Of a DNA stretch of 64,000 nt, positions 46,010 to 56,690 are shown piece by piece. Numbering within the stretch: the first letter of the stretch is position 1; each line of letters begins with the position of its first letter. The notes beneath the pieces were generated by a model. It was not told where the DNA came from, did not search any database, and saw only the letters and a program-made list of their open reading frames with translations. This DNA comes from Symsagittifera roscoffensis (lineage: Eukaryota > Xenacoelomorpha > Acoela > Convolutidae): contig NC_087064.1 of assembly GCF_963678635.1 (NCBI RefSeq), positions 78,530,512 to 78,594,511 on the forward strand, written 5' to 3'. The position numbers and the translations under genes were made by a program.

Positions 46010-47997
46010 TGATCCATTGGATTTATTTTGTTGTTTTTGTCTGCATTCAGCAATACTGTGTTCGTATCTGTGGCAAAAGTTACACCATTTTTGACTGTAT
46101 TTTGGGTTTACGTTTAAAATTTGGGTTCTTTTCGAATAAGTTCAAAATTTGAGGATTGTTTTGGCTAAATTACTACCTGAGTTTTGGATATTATTGATAT
46201 GTGAAGTCACTGTTTGGATTTTTTAAAGTATTGTAGTTTTAAGTTTTTTGTTTCCTCAAACTTCATTGAGATTTTGGCTTGCTATAATTTTTCTACTAAT
46301 TTGCGGAAATCTATATCTGGTTCTCGAACTGATCATGGATATGATGCTCTCAGTTTAATGCTAATTTCCTAATTTTGGTGTTAATGTCATCATGAGAAAT
46401 TCTGGTATTTTTGTATTTCTGTAATTATGTGTCTTGACAAAGTAAGATTTTCGTATTAAAATTTTTATTCTTATTGCGAGATGTTTTCGTTGCATAAAAT
46501 TCTTTGATGTTGTTTGATTTGTTCAGAGTCAAACATTTTCAAAATTTCTTGAGTAAATGGTTTCCAATCATAATTTTTTTATGGGTGAAACTAAAAACCA
46601 TTTTTGGGCTGGGCTGTCGAGTGTAGTTTGTATCAGTGCTGTGCGCCTATGGATCCAGTTTTGGTGAAGTGGTTTAATAATGGGTTCTGGGCGTATATTT
46701 TATAGTAGGGTTGCTGTGGCAGGATATAAATAGTATTCTACTGACTATTCAGTATCATCTCCTGTAAAACCCATGAGTGATTTAATAATTGTTGTAGATG
46801 ATCCACTCATGAGTTATGGGTTCAATGTCATTTGAAGTTATTCTGCTGTAATTGGTCGTGTAAAATTTGTAAGTTGGTTTCCCTTTATTTCATGTTGTTG
46901 AAAACAATCGGGACGTGAAATTTCAATTTTAATGGATTCGGTTTGGTAACCTTGAGTATTGGTTAAATATTTTGATTGCGTGTTATAATTTGGTTGTGCC
47001 GGTCTTTGTCTTTGAGAAAATTGTTGTTGTGGTTGCCTTGGACGTTGAAGATCCATATAAGGTTCAAAAATGTCTGGTTGAAAATTATCATCTGGTTGAT
47101 ATATGTCATTCCAACAGTTTTTTATTGATTTTTTTTATGTTGTTGTTTGTTTTGATTGAAATAACCTTTATCTTCAGACTAGTGTGGTTGGCTTCTTGTG
47201 AATTGTCTAATTTTTTAGTTTAATCTGTTTTGTTGAAAAAATAGTTCAATCTGTTTGTGGCTTCTTGTGAATTGTCTAATTATTTAGTTTAATCTGTTTT
47301 GTTTTTTGAGAATGGTTTCGTATTGTGTAAAGTGGTCGCGCTATCGGATTACTACTGTTATTGTTAAGAAAAAATTATAATGATGGTTTGCAAAGTTAAT
47401 ATCATTGGTATATTTTGGTTTTTATTAGGTCGTCGTTGTTTAGTTATTAGTCTGTTTGTTTGAAAACCCATATGTGAATAATATGGAACGAATGATGGTT
47501 TGAATGTTGATTGTAATGTCGTTGGTGGAAAAGGAGTATTGTTTTTGTTGTGAAATGTTGGAAATATCTGATGATTAGCTGAGATACTTTTTTTTCGTCG
47601 TGGAAGGTAGGTGGTGTGGTTTCAGTTGTGAGTTGAGTTAGTTTCAAGTAATCTTTTTATACTGAGATGGTGGCAATCGCTGCACTTGAGATATGAATTG
47701 AAATTTTGAAAAATACAACATGAGACTAATCAGGGTATCACACATATCTTTTTTGTCTGCTAATATTGTTTCTTCGTTAGTTTGTGGTCTAAAGTTTTTC
47801 TAGCTTGTAAATTGAGATTTAGGGTGTGTTGAAAATAATCGATAATGAATCATGAAAATTTTTTGTAGGTCAATTATAAATAATTGTGATATTTCAATGT
47901 CAGCTAGTGTTTCACAGATGGCGTCTAAAAATGGTGAAGAAAGACGTCTTATTTCGCGTCTTACTTTTGCGTGCTGAGATGTTTGTGGTGGTCTCAT
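46010..47997 (-). pseudogene. Gag of the second LTR element with CCHC zinc knuckle
   Basis: A perfect CX2CX4HX4C knuckle, CNFCHRYEHSIAEC, is encoded at 46084-46043, preceded by KYSQKW and followed by a basic Gln/Lys-rich tail. Upstream at 46680-46570 is a capsid-like block, LHQNWIHRRTALIQTTLDS then PAQKWFLVSPIKKL. This resembles the Gag helix segment with conserved Trp and the later A-x-x-W. Further N-terminal frames are at 47056-46838 (Gln-rich), 47647-47447 and 47997-47800 (FLDAICETLADIEISQLF). Stops and frame changes break the gene. Confidence 0.75.
47190..47310. repeat. Short direct duplication within the second LTR element
   Basis: GGCTTCTTGTGAATTGTCTAATT(T/A) with TTTAGTTTAATCTGTTTTGTT occurs twice in tandem (about 47190-47241 and 47261-47304), spaced about 70 bases. 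Confidence 0.85.
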
Positions 47998-47999
47998 TT

Positions 48000-50116
48000 A
48001 TTTCTAATATGGAGACATAACTATGAATCATAGAGAAAATATCATTTGTGAATATTGAGCTTGCTCTTTGTGAGTTTTGATGTTGATTTTTTCTGATATA
48101 TTCTATGAAAAATTTTGAAAAATCTAACTCTTTATCACCTGTTTGTATTCGATGTGATGGTTGGTTTGATGATTGTGCTGGTAGGATTTCAATAGTGAAT
48201 ATACCGTAGTGTGATGTGATATTACTTATGCCTGGTAGTTAGTGATTGAAAACTTGTCTTCTTTTTTACTTTACGAAATTCTTGTTTACTTGGATTTAAT
48301 TCCTTTTTGGAATAAATTCACGCTTGGATTCTGACAAAATGTACTTGTCCTCTAGTGGGATCGCTTTTTGGGCTAAAAAAAAGGTTTGAGTCATTGTCAA
48401 AATGATTGTCGGTTTCAATCATTTTTTGTGCGGCATTACAGTTAACGTGTAGCTTCAGAATATCGTATTGGTTGATTCCAATTGTATAGTCCTACTGGTT
48501 TGCAAATATATGAGTTATTTTTTCTGCAGTTGCTTTTTATGGACGATGCTAATGTGGCTTGTGATTCAAAAATTTTATTTGATTATCTGCTGGTTTATTT
48601 TTGTTGTGTATTAGATCTCGAAGATTTTGAAGCTTCTGTATTGTAGTTGAGCCAGATTCCGAAACTGCGTTTCGTGTTCTGGAAAAATTTTGATCTACTT
48701 ATCTGTTTCTGTTTTGTAAGTTTTGCCTTCTTTTTAGTTTGCGTCTTTGATCTAATGTTTTCTATCTTTTGTTTGTGCTGTGTAATTACAAAATGTGTCT
48801 TTTTTCTCTGATGTAACAATTTTGGAGAAGTGTTTTTTGTTAGTTTCCTAAATTGTCTTTAGACATAAGTGTTAGGGTGATTGGGACAAGTGTTAAATTT
48901 CAATTCCTAAACTAGTAGTCCCTACACTTTTTTTGAAGTCATCCTAATCCTGGGGAATAGAGTATCGCGAATAGACGGGTTAATGAGAGAGTTTATTGAT
49001 TCATTAGAATGATTTTACACTTTCTCGAGCGGTTAAGTTACATTAAAAAAACTTACCTTGCTTAGTTTGGATTTCGATTTGTGATCAAGGGCTCGGGAAC
49101 CGTAATTCAATCCACCAGGTTCAGGTATAATTAGAACAGGAGTAAATTGTTAGATACTTTTTTGTTCTTGCTAGTCCTAAAATGTAGTTTAGCTTGGGTC
49201 AATTAAGATGAGGGGCTCAAGTGAAGGATGAGTAACCGAAGTTCTTCACTGTTTATCCTAATTAAAATGGTTAGTTTTTTTGGAAAAAGTTCAATTAACC
49301 CTGGGTTATTTGTACAAGTTGGAGGGTGAATCAGCGTTTGAGGTCGTTAGAGTTGGGGAAAACAAAATTGCTCAATTGATCCAAAGAAAGCCTTGTTGAT
49401 CAAATATTGAAATTGATTTGAAATTGAATCGAAGCTAAATTTTTAAAAATATAAGGAAAGCCTTGATGATCTGGTTGAAAAAAATATTAGATTGAACTAA
49501 AACAAAGATGGGCCTTCGCAAGATTTGAAATAAAGAATAAAGGTTTAAGAAAAGGTTAGAAATTAAAATTTAATTGAGATTAGTTTCCTGAGTGATTATG
49601 TGCAATGATTCAGATGGGGAAACAAAAAGACATACTTAAAGAAAACAGAAGTCCTCAAGAAGCAAGGAAATATCATTATTTTTGATAAAAACTAATTTAA
49701 ACAGATTCAGTAACTAATTTTTTGTATTTTTTTATTGAATTTTAAAACTATAGTTTTTTAAGTCACTGCAGATTTGGAGTTTGAATAAACGACTGATCTA
49801 AATTGGTTTGGTTTTAATATAATTATTAAAAAATTAATAAAACATCAATGAGAGATGTATCTTTGAATTAATCTCACTGATCCAAGTTTTGTAATTCATA
49901 TTAGTGAATGAAAATGTACTGCCTTGGTGGTTTTATTGAGAAATAACTGTCGAAGTCTGCTCTCTCGCTACGATGTAGAAACTTGGTCTGCTGTTTGTGT
50001 GAGCTTGATTACTCGTGTAAATTGATTAGACCCATTGAGACGTGGAGGTAATTATATTTTCAAGGCTGATTAACCTTTTGTAGCGTGATTTTTTATGTAT
50101 TTCTGTTTTGTACTTC
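48000..50116. other. Probable 5' leader of the second LTR element and AT-rich flank
   Basis: No clear gene. On the minus strand a consensus-like splice donor, CAAG|GTAAGT, lies at 49057/49056, upstream of gag, where retroviruses and errantiviruses keep a donor for env mRNA. Farther right, ATTGCTCAATTGATCC at 49367-49382 equals one end of the inverted-repeat element at 53971. A primer-binding site and LTR pair could not be identified. Confidence 0.35.
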
Positions 50117-50494
50117 TTAAAAGAAAATTTGTAGAGGTCTGTTAGAGACTCTTGGTCGCACCAGATGCGTTTTGGTCCGGGGTGGCTCGCGCTTAGAGTA
50201 ATTTCGAATAAGATACACCGTCTGTTCGTCAAACGCTGAGAGTTTAGAAGAATGTGTAAGTAGTTCAACCCATTGTTTGAGAATTGCAATTGGTAGCAGT
50301 TTCAAAGAGCTGAATAAAAACTCGATGTAAAATTTTATGCGTGAAGACCTGACTCTGCTCTGATCAGTGACACCTTTGTGCATTGTTAAGCCACCAAATT
50401 GAGCGGAACAGAGGAATTTGAGATTTAGCTTACAAAATTTTTCATGAATGGTTTCGCTAGTTGTTTCATTAGCAAAATATTGAAGAAAATTCAT
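50117..50494 (-). CDS. Hypothetical protein, 125 codons, unassigned
   Basis: Starts with ATG at 50494 (MNFLQYFANETTSETIHEKF) and stops at 50117. Composition is mixed and not repetitive, unlike most frames nearby; there is no signal peptide and no membrane helix, with one moderately hydrophobic stretch (FLFSSLKLLPIAILKQW). The C-terminus is basic (SKREPPRTKTHLVRPRVSNR). It could be an exon, a retroelement piece or chance. No family recognised. Confidence 0.25.
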   Translation of the reverse strand: MNFLQYFANETTSETIHEKFCKLNLKFLCSAQFGGLTMHKGVTDQSRVRSSRIKFYIEFLFSSLKLLPIAILKQWVELLTHSSKLSAFDEQTVYLIRNYSKREPPRTKTHLVRPRVSNRPLQIFF

Positions 50495-51578
50495 TTTCGC
50501 TACAGTTTGAAACCACTTTTCAGCTACTCTTATACGATTGTTATTATCAAATATCAGAACAACGTATCATATCGAAAGCATAAATTATGATTGAAATGCT
50601 CATTTTATTTCAAAATGAGTGTAAACTTATTGTTCGCCAAGCGCAAGCTCATCAATTAAACAAGACTTTTTAATTGATCTATGGAACATCAATGAATCAT
50701 TCCTTTCGAAGATGTTTTTCCCAATTTGGTTTCTGTTAAAATATGGCTTGCATACCCAAAACATTTTTCATAAAAGTAAGTTTCCAAATTTTCGCAGCAG
50801 TCATAATCCTGTGAAATAACCGAGTCAGATCTAGTTAGAATTTGTCTGATTTAGATGCTGGTTGTAAAAAATTGTGAAAATGGGAAATTAACTTGAAAGT
50901 TTATAGGATTTTTTTGTTGAAACAAAAAGTGAAATAGATAACTTTAATGGGAGCTGTAGCAATCGATGTTAAAAACAATCCTGATGTTTTTTATCATAAG
51001 GTATTGATAGCATTGATGAGTTAGTTGAAGCCCTCTTTCGAGTTGCTCTAAGAAATTTGTTTGACGCATAAATTTTGTAAGGGTGAGGCTTGTAAGGGTG
51101 AGCCTAGGCATTTCACAGAAAGAAAACGCTGGCCAAGCCATGCTATTTTGAGCCATGCTGTTTTGTTCCAAATTTGGTTCGCAAGTTTTATTTCAAGCTT
51201 TTAATTTTAATCCAGACTATCAGCAAAAAATGCTTATCACAAAAATGCTTATGAAATGAACAAAAATACTTATTCCAAAAACGGCTTATTATCAAAGTGA
51301 AGAAAAAACGCTTGTCATGAGTTTTGTTTTGCTATATTTGTAGCCTATGAAATGGTACGAAACAGTATGATGTCATTTTTTCTTAATATCTGAAAAAATG
51401 ATGACTTAAATTGCAAAATGATGAGGAATTACATGATGCAAATATAGGTCATGCAATTTTTGTTTAGTATAAAAAATACTTACAAAATAATATTGTAACA
51501 AAAATAATTGTGTCTTCAAGTAAAATTAAACTGTTTCCACCATGTTTTTCATAGGTTGCCATAGAAAATAGATAAAAA
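50495..51578. other. AT-rich region, no gene recognised
   Basis: Contains short minus frames (51171-50944 opens with TTG rather than ATG) and an imperfect repeat of ACAAAAATGCTTAT-like words near 51.2-51.3 kb. Nothing supports a gene. Confidence 0.45.
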
Positions 51579-51920
51579 TTAATTCTTTAATTTAAATTTC
51601 ATATTCTTATATGTTAAGGGGCTGTTGGTAAGGTTTGCATTTGTGCTTTCAACTTGGTTCCGTACTAAAACAGATTTTCTGAAGAGATATACTGGTATTA
51701 GATTATGTTTGACTTTCCAAAAGTGACAGACTAATTTCCAATTAAGAAACATTGAAACTGGTAGTATTTTGTATTTTAGTTTAAGATCAGACGATGAATC
51801 AAATTTTCTTCTGTCACACCAGGTCTTAATTTCCAGCTTGAAATTGTATGACAAAATTTTTCGCCAACCCGGGGAGTTAAAGAACTTACCCTTTAAAGAG
51901 CTGTCAGTTTTAGCTGTCAA
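51579..51920 (-). pseudogene. C-terminal fragment of a LINE RT protein
   Basis: The frame has RRKFDSSSDLKLKYKILPVS and WKVKHNLIPVYLFRKSVLV, resembling the C-terminal region after the thumb in non-LTR RT proteins (an LPV start, then a basic helical block with P-x-Y-L-F). The RRKFDSSSDLK part matches a frame near 33.6 kb in the LINE at 33.56-34.40 kb, so the two are the same family. Catalytic parts are absent. Confidence 0.6.
51756..51843. repeat. 88-bp segment, first of two copies
   Basis: Identical to 52056-52143 apart from one base I could find, at an offset of exactly 300. It is a slice of the LINE C-terminal region. Confidence 0.92.
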
Positions 51921-52055
51921 TTCTGAGCGCCAGCTTGCCCTTTACGGGCTTTTCCTACAAGATTTTACAGATCATTATAATAAAGTTTCTTCTGAATGCA
52001 CATAACATTACTACAAACTTTCAGAATAGTAAGAGTAGTAAAAAAAAATAATAGT

Positions 52056-52143
52056 AACTGGTAGTATATTGTATTTTAGTTTAAGATCAGACGATGAATC
52101 AAATTTTCTTCTGTCACACCAGGTCTTAATTTCCAGCTTGAAA
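52056..52143. repeat. 88-bp segment, second copy, 3' of the host-like gene
   Basis: Copy of 51756-51843 placed 84 bases beyond the stop codon of the minus-strand gene. Flanks differ from those of the first copy, so only this slice was duplicated. Confidence 0.92.
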
Positions 52144-52226
52144 CTTATTACTGATACAATATATTGTATTACATATTATTACCTAAAATTTACAATTGCA
52201 TTAACACAGAAAAAAGTACAATTAGA

Positions 52227-53300
52227 CTACATTTTTACGGACCTGAACAGAACTTGTGTTTCGTACGATGCTCTAGATGGTTCGGTAGCAGCCCAAACTG
52301 CAGCACAGCCTGTTTGCAGAAACTGTTCACCTGTTTCATCCCGATACTCATCTGATCGTCCAACGCGTTGAAAACCAGTCCAAACAAACAATCCGTCGAA
52401 CTCCGCTCCAAAACGACCCTCGTAGAACCAGTGAACACCTGAGCAAAGCTGGGTCAAAAAAATCTGCCAAAAATAATTTCGTAGTTAGGTCGTTTTACAA
52501 TGTTGGGACACCCAAAAAAAAATTTGAAAAAATCTCTATGAAAAAATCTTCCTGATTAAGAGAAAGAAATTCTTTAACCACAAGTTAGGCACGAATTTTA
52601 AGGTGTTATTGAAATTTAGTAGTAGAAACCTGTGAATAGAGATTCGCCTAGATCATCACAAATTGCTCTAGCTGTTTCGAAGCTCCGAGTGGAGTCGGAT
52701 AGCAGTTGTGGCGTCGGATAGCAGTTGTGGCGTTTTTTCCCATTTCTCGTGGCACGTTCCTTTTTGCCCGCTAAATAAAGGCCTTGTGCAGTTTCTCGCG
52801 TGGGTTTTAAACCGTAGAACTTTTGCCTTGTCGCTACACGGCCATTCAAAAGTCGAGTTCCAGTTTGACCAATCGGTGCAGTTTGAATCAATCACTTTCT
52901 CATCGAACCCACATTTTTCCAAGTCGGAGTTGGTATACGCGGCTATGTTGCCATCATAACAGGGTACTTCAAAGTCGGTCGATATTGCATACATAATCAG
53001 AGGCGAATCATTCGTTATTCTTATCAGTGAGCTATCGTCTAATTGAGCTCTCGGGTCGGTCGCGTACAAAACGCATAAAAGGTTCCCATAGGCAATACTT
53101 ACGCATTTTTTAGTGAAATAACAGCTTTTGACGCATTTTGTTAGATCAGCTCCTGAAGTAGTTGTAAGTATGAACTTCGTTGACAATTGAATTCCCGGAA
53201 GCTTTTGAAACAGCCCAAACCTATTAACTACTAGCTGTTTAGCCCGAACTACAAACGATAGAATTAAGAAAAAGGGTTTCAGACCAGCGAAATTGGACAT
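52227..53300 (-). CDS. Secreted PAN/TSP1-like/C-type-lectin-like protein, two exons, frame broken
   Basis: Best candidate host gene. Start ATG at 53300; a longer frame upstream opens with TTG and is not used. Residues 1-20 (MSNFAGLKPFFLILSFVVRA) look like a signal peptide. Cys at 56, 60, 66 and 76 suggest a PAN/apple-like domain, and residues 139-188 (CTDWSNWNS..., Cys 141, 155, 171, 183) a divergent thrombospondin-1-like repeat. Exon 1 is 53300-52630, the intron 52629-52439 (CAG|GTTTCT ... TGCTCAG|), exon 2 52438-52227. After splicing, SFETARAICDDLGESLF joins a segment with GLFVWTGFQRVGR and GCAAVW, a C-type-lectin-like fold whose second half is short. A 19-bp tandem duplication at 52694-52731 shifts the frame. 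Without it the two exons total 864 nt, an exact multiple of three. A donor-like CAG|GTCCGT near the end could lead to a further exon. Likely extracellular, binding role unknown. Confidence 0.72.
52439..52629 (-). other. Intron of the PAN/TSP1/lectin-like gene (191 nt)
   Basis: GT-AG, phase 1. The frames on both sides only make sense when it is removed: exon 1 ends in the lectin start and exon 2 resumes with its VWTG part. AT-rich compared with the exons, which fits. Confidence 0.7.
52694..52731. repeat. Perfect 19-bp tandem duplication in exon 1
   Basis: GTCGGATAGCAGTTGTGGC twice with no mismatch. Shifts the host-like gene out of frame by one base, giving an early stop (LLSDATTAIRLHSELRNS, then stop) in place of LLSDSTRSFETARAICDD. 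Confidence 0.97.
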
Positions 53301-53357
53301 TACTATATTCGACAATAATATTTGTTTTTTTTTCGATATCGTTTGCTGTACATTCAA

Positions 53358-53970
53358 TTGTGTTTGGAATCAAGTTTAATGGATTTCATTACGAATTTTT
53401 TTTATTGGGAGCTCGTTTATCTAGAGCAGAAGCGCTTTTTTGTTCCTCTAAATAATCATAAATGAATTCAATAAGACGAAAGAGGAATTATATGCATGAA
53501 TATTCAAAATATTTCCTGTTGAATAATTCACTGAGATCGTATGGCAGTGAAGTTTAATGGTACGATGAATATCTTCTCCCACCAATAAATTAAAAGTTCT
53601 AATTGAACCTGCTCAAGAAATCGGAATCGTATTAGAATTTCCTATTCTCGTAAATTTCTTGTTTCTGGCGCCATGCGCAGACTTGCTAGGTAAAGACAAA
53701 TTTGCTTGCATCAAGATTTATTGATATCGTTCCAATTTCTACAACGTGATAACATTGATTAGAAATTATAACAGAACGAAACCATAACAGTCCCAGAAAT
53801 CGTCCCATTATAAAATCAAGCTCCTGTTCTTGGAACGGTCATCTCACGTTGATGTCCATACAAGAAAAATGCCAATCATACAATTTCAAATTTGAATTCT
53901 ATGAAAAGGAAATGACTTTTTTCAATAATTTATCTTAAATTGATTCAAATTAAAAAAAAAATTTCTTTTC
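53358..53970. other. Upstream region of the host-like gene, nothing recognised
   Basis: AT-rich. The promoter of the minus-strand gene should be here, but I see no TATA box at a convincing distance, no repeat and no other gene. Confidence 0.45.
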
Positions 53971-54545
53971 GGATCAATTGAGCAATCTCAACCCCGTAAT
54001 GACCAATTGAGCTATCTCCCCCCAAGCAAAAACGGTAAGCCGCTACAAAAAGATATCGGAAAAAGCAAGTAGATAGTTGGTGTGTTCTTTGCATGCAATC
54101 AACTGACCGTCTGAAGTTTATTTTATATGAATATCGAGAAAAACTTTGAAAAAAAAAATCGAATTAGAAAAAAAAATTTTTGCAATTTTTTGCTTGGGCG
54201 ACCAGTGCCTCATCGAGGTATGCGACTTACGAGGGTTGATGCTCTAGCCTTCTGAATATCATACACTGTTCTCCGCAGCGCCTTATTATTGTAAGCAATA
54301 CATTTTTCATTCTTTGAGGACAGAAAAATGTCGCTTTATATGCCTCAGTTTATTGATTCTGATTGTTTTTTTTTCAGACCTGTGATATTGGAAATTTGGC
54401 GTTCCACATTCGTTGGGGAATCTTTTTCTTGACTTCATATCGTCCAAACTATTTTTAAGTGGTTATAAGCATGTCTCAGGTACCCATTGAGGATTATTAT
54501 TATCCCCCCAAGCGAGAATGGGGGAAGAGATTGCTCAATTGATCC
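53971..54545. mobile_element. Short element with 19-bp terminal inverted repeats
   Basis: GGATCAATTGAGCAATCTC at 53971-53989 is exactly inverted at 54527-54545. Just inside both ends lies CCCCCCAAGC (54018 and 54504), in direct orientation. No ORF of note inside. Size and inverted ends suggest a non-autonomous DNA transposon (MITE-like) or foldback. Target-site duplication is not clear. It sits directly before the satellite array. Confidence 0.6.
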
Positions 54546-54599
54546 TTTAACATACCTTTTTCAAACATGGAACTTGAAAGATATCCATTTTTTCCAGTG

Positions 54600-56690
54600 A
54601 AAAAAAGCAAGTAATATTTTTTTCGTTCTTTTTGAATACAAACTTGCTTCTTCAAAACAAACTTTCACACAAAATTTAATGTACTTTTTTTCTATAACGT
54701 AGTTCAGATTGAATGTCTCATTCAACAAATCCAAAAATATTAATTAAGTTTTTTGCAAAAAGACAAATGATTTTCAATGTTTTAATATGCTTATCATACA
54801 ACTTCACTGTATAAAGAGTTTGAGCATGCTACTTTCATAAATTTCCGTTATATTAAGTATGACAAAAGCGGCTCTTTTCCAGTCCCCCTTTTGATTTTTT
54901 TGGGATATCGATAAACTAAAGTCTGCTTAAAATTAATTTTCATATTGTAAACTGCAGCAAAACGAGTCAGCGTGAACAAGTGAACAAACTCTTACAACAT
55001 TATTTACATGCAAAATGTTGTTTGAACAGTTTTTGAAGATCTTTATTTTGAAATTTTAGAAAAGGGGAATAGACAAGAGCCCAAAAAGCGTGTTATTTAC
55101 CTCCAGATTGAAGAAAAAAGCTTTTTATAAAGTGACATTGTAATTAAAAAAAAAGATTATTTTGTTATTTTAATTCAATTTTTTTCTTCTATGAAATAGT
55201 ATGAAATTGTAGGGTGAACTTTGTTTTTCATAGTATGAAATTGTATGAAAAGCGTTCTTGTCAACTCGAGCTGTTTTTGTTGATGTAAGCAGACTAGCCG
55301 GGTAACACTCACGATGCTCGCTCCAAATCAAATTTTAAAGATGAGAATGCTGGTATATTGAGGTACAACCTTAATTTTCCGACTGCTCTAAAAATGGGAT
55401 TCAATGGTCTCGAAAAGTAAGGATTTATTGCAAATTTCGGACAGTCGATATCAAAAATTATGTTTTAAAATTGTGAGACGTATAAAAACTTAAAATGACT
55501 AATTTGCTTACCTGATATAACCGAGTTGATTATATCTCTAAAAGGGTTTACGTACATATCGACATAGTTTCCAAAAATCAGCAAAAACTAACTCTAATAG
55601 GTTTGTGGATTTTTCGGTAAACTCATGAGACTTTTTGCTGAAAAAATTCCGTTACTGGGCTCTGTGACAGCGGAGAACTTCAAAGTTGTTTTATAAAAAG
55701 TATTTTAAATCTAAAAGAAAAAAAACTCTGAAATGTTTGTAGGAAAAGCTCAAATCTTTTAAATTACAATTTTCTTACAAGCAGAAAAAATCCCTATCTT
55801 GTAAATATCTTAGGCCTTAGTAGTTGTAAGGGCCTTTCAAAAAAATTCTATGATAGCGACTTTTGGTCAACCCGAGTCTTTTCATTTTGTGTGCGTGATG
55901 GTAAATCTTTGTATGCTGTCATCAACATGCAAACAATTTTTTGAATTTAAACAAGCAACTTAGTAAGAAGTGCCCTTAAGTGCATCTATGATATATGAAA
56001 GTGCGTAGTACGATCTCGCACTAGAGTTTATGGAAAAATTGTCGTTAGTTTTAGTTTTTCACGGTCAATCTCCACAAGTCAAAAGTAAACGGTTTTATTC
56101 GACTTAAAATAGATTATTCCCTTGTGTTTTTGTCAAATCAATAAATTCCGTCTTAATCGATTATAATCAATTGAAAAGGGGTAATAAATTTTTCATTATT
56201 GTCTAAAATTTAATTGTACTGTTTCGACAAACTGAGAATTGCTTTCGACTTGAAACAAATTTTTTTTCAGACATTTTCACTTTTTCGCTTCACAATTTTT
56301 CCAAATAACTTTCTAGTTCCTCAAGTTTTGTTGACGTTTTGTTACACTACTATATCATTTTTCCTTCCCTCATTGTCTTTCATCTTATGCTAGGCTTCCT
56401 TTTAGACCATGGGGCTGCCTACTGAATGTAACTTCTAAAAATTTGGATTCCCCAAGTTTAAATCCCACCCACCCCCAGGGGGGGAATTAAAATCTTGGGA
56501 TTGGTAAATTGGGAGAGGTTATAAAAGCGAAGGGTGAGGATGGGGTTGGGGTTGTGATGGAAGGGAGTATGGGGCTCGCGGAACTGAAGAGAAAAAAGTT
56601 AAAGATTTTTATGGAATACGAGCATTGGCAAAATCACAGTTTGATAATGGTTTGGCAATCGAAGAGCTAACAAACTTTTAATTAATAATT
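54600..56690. repeat. Satellite array unit 1 (~2.07 kb)
   Basis: Anchored on CGTTCTTTTTGAATACAAAC at 54624. It holds an extra ~150-bp stretch (about 54.66-54.80 kb) that units 2-4 lack but unit 5 has. One copy of the GATATAACCGAGTTGATTAT sub-block (about 55.51 kb). Ends with the GGTTATAAAAG/GGGGTT purine-rich segment. Confidence 0.9.
56520..56527 (+). promoter_or_regulatory. TATAAAAG box repeated at the end of satellite units
   Basis: GAGAGGTTATAAAAG recurs at 56520, 58716 and 60896, always followed by a G-rich purine run and GGCTCGCGGAACTGAAGAG (ACTCGCGG in the third copy). It might mark a promoter in each unit; no transcript can be shown from sequence alone. Confidence 0.3.

Larger units (their letters stand above)
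36600..49000 (-). mobile_element. Second LTR retroelement, strongly mutated, A/C-rich coding strand
   Basis: The plus strand is conspicuously T/G-rich over this whole stretch. Read on the minus strand it gives Gag (48.0-46.0 kb) with a CCHC knuckle, protease (45.0), RT (43.7), RNase H (43.2), a post-RNase-H pol segment (42.5) and then membrane and Cys-bearing frames (41.4-38.4). That is the order of a gypsy/errantivirus-like element. The high A content of the coding strand is shared by many retroviruses and retrotransposons. Stops and frame changes are dense. I did not find integrase or clear LTRs, so the ends are approximate. Confidence 0.75.

Noticed and set aside
52668-53357. Longer protein starting at 53357
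   Set aside because: The codon there is TTG; the first ATG (53300) starts a good signal peptide.
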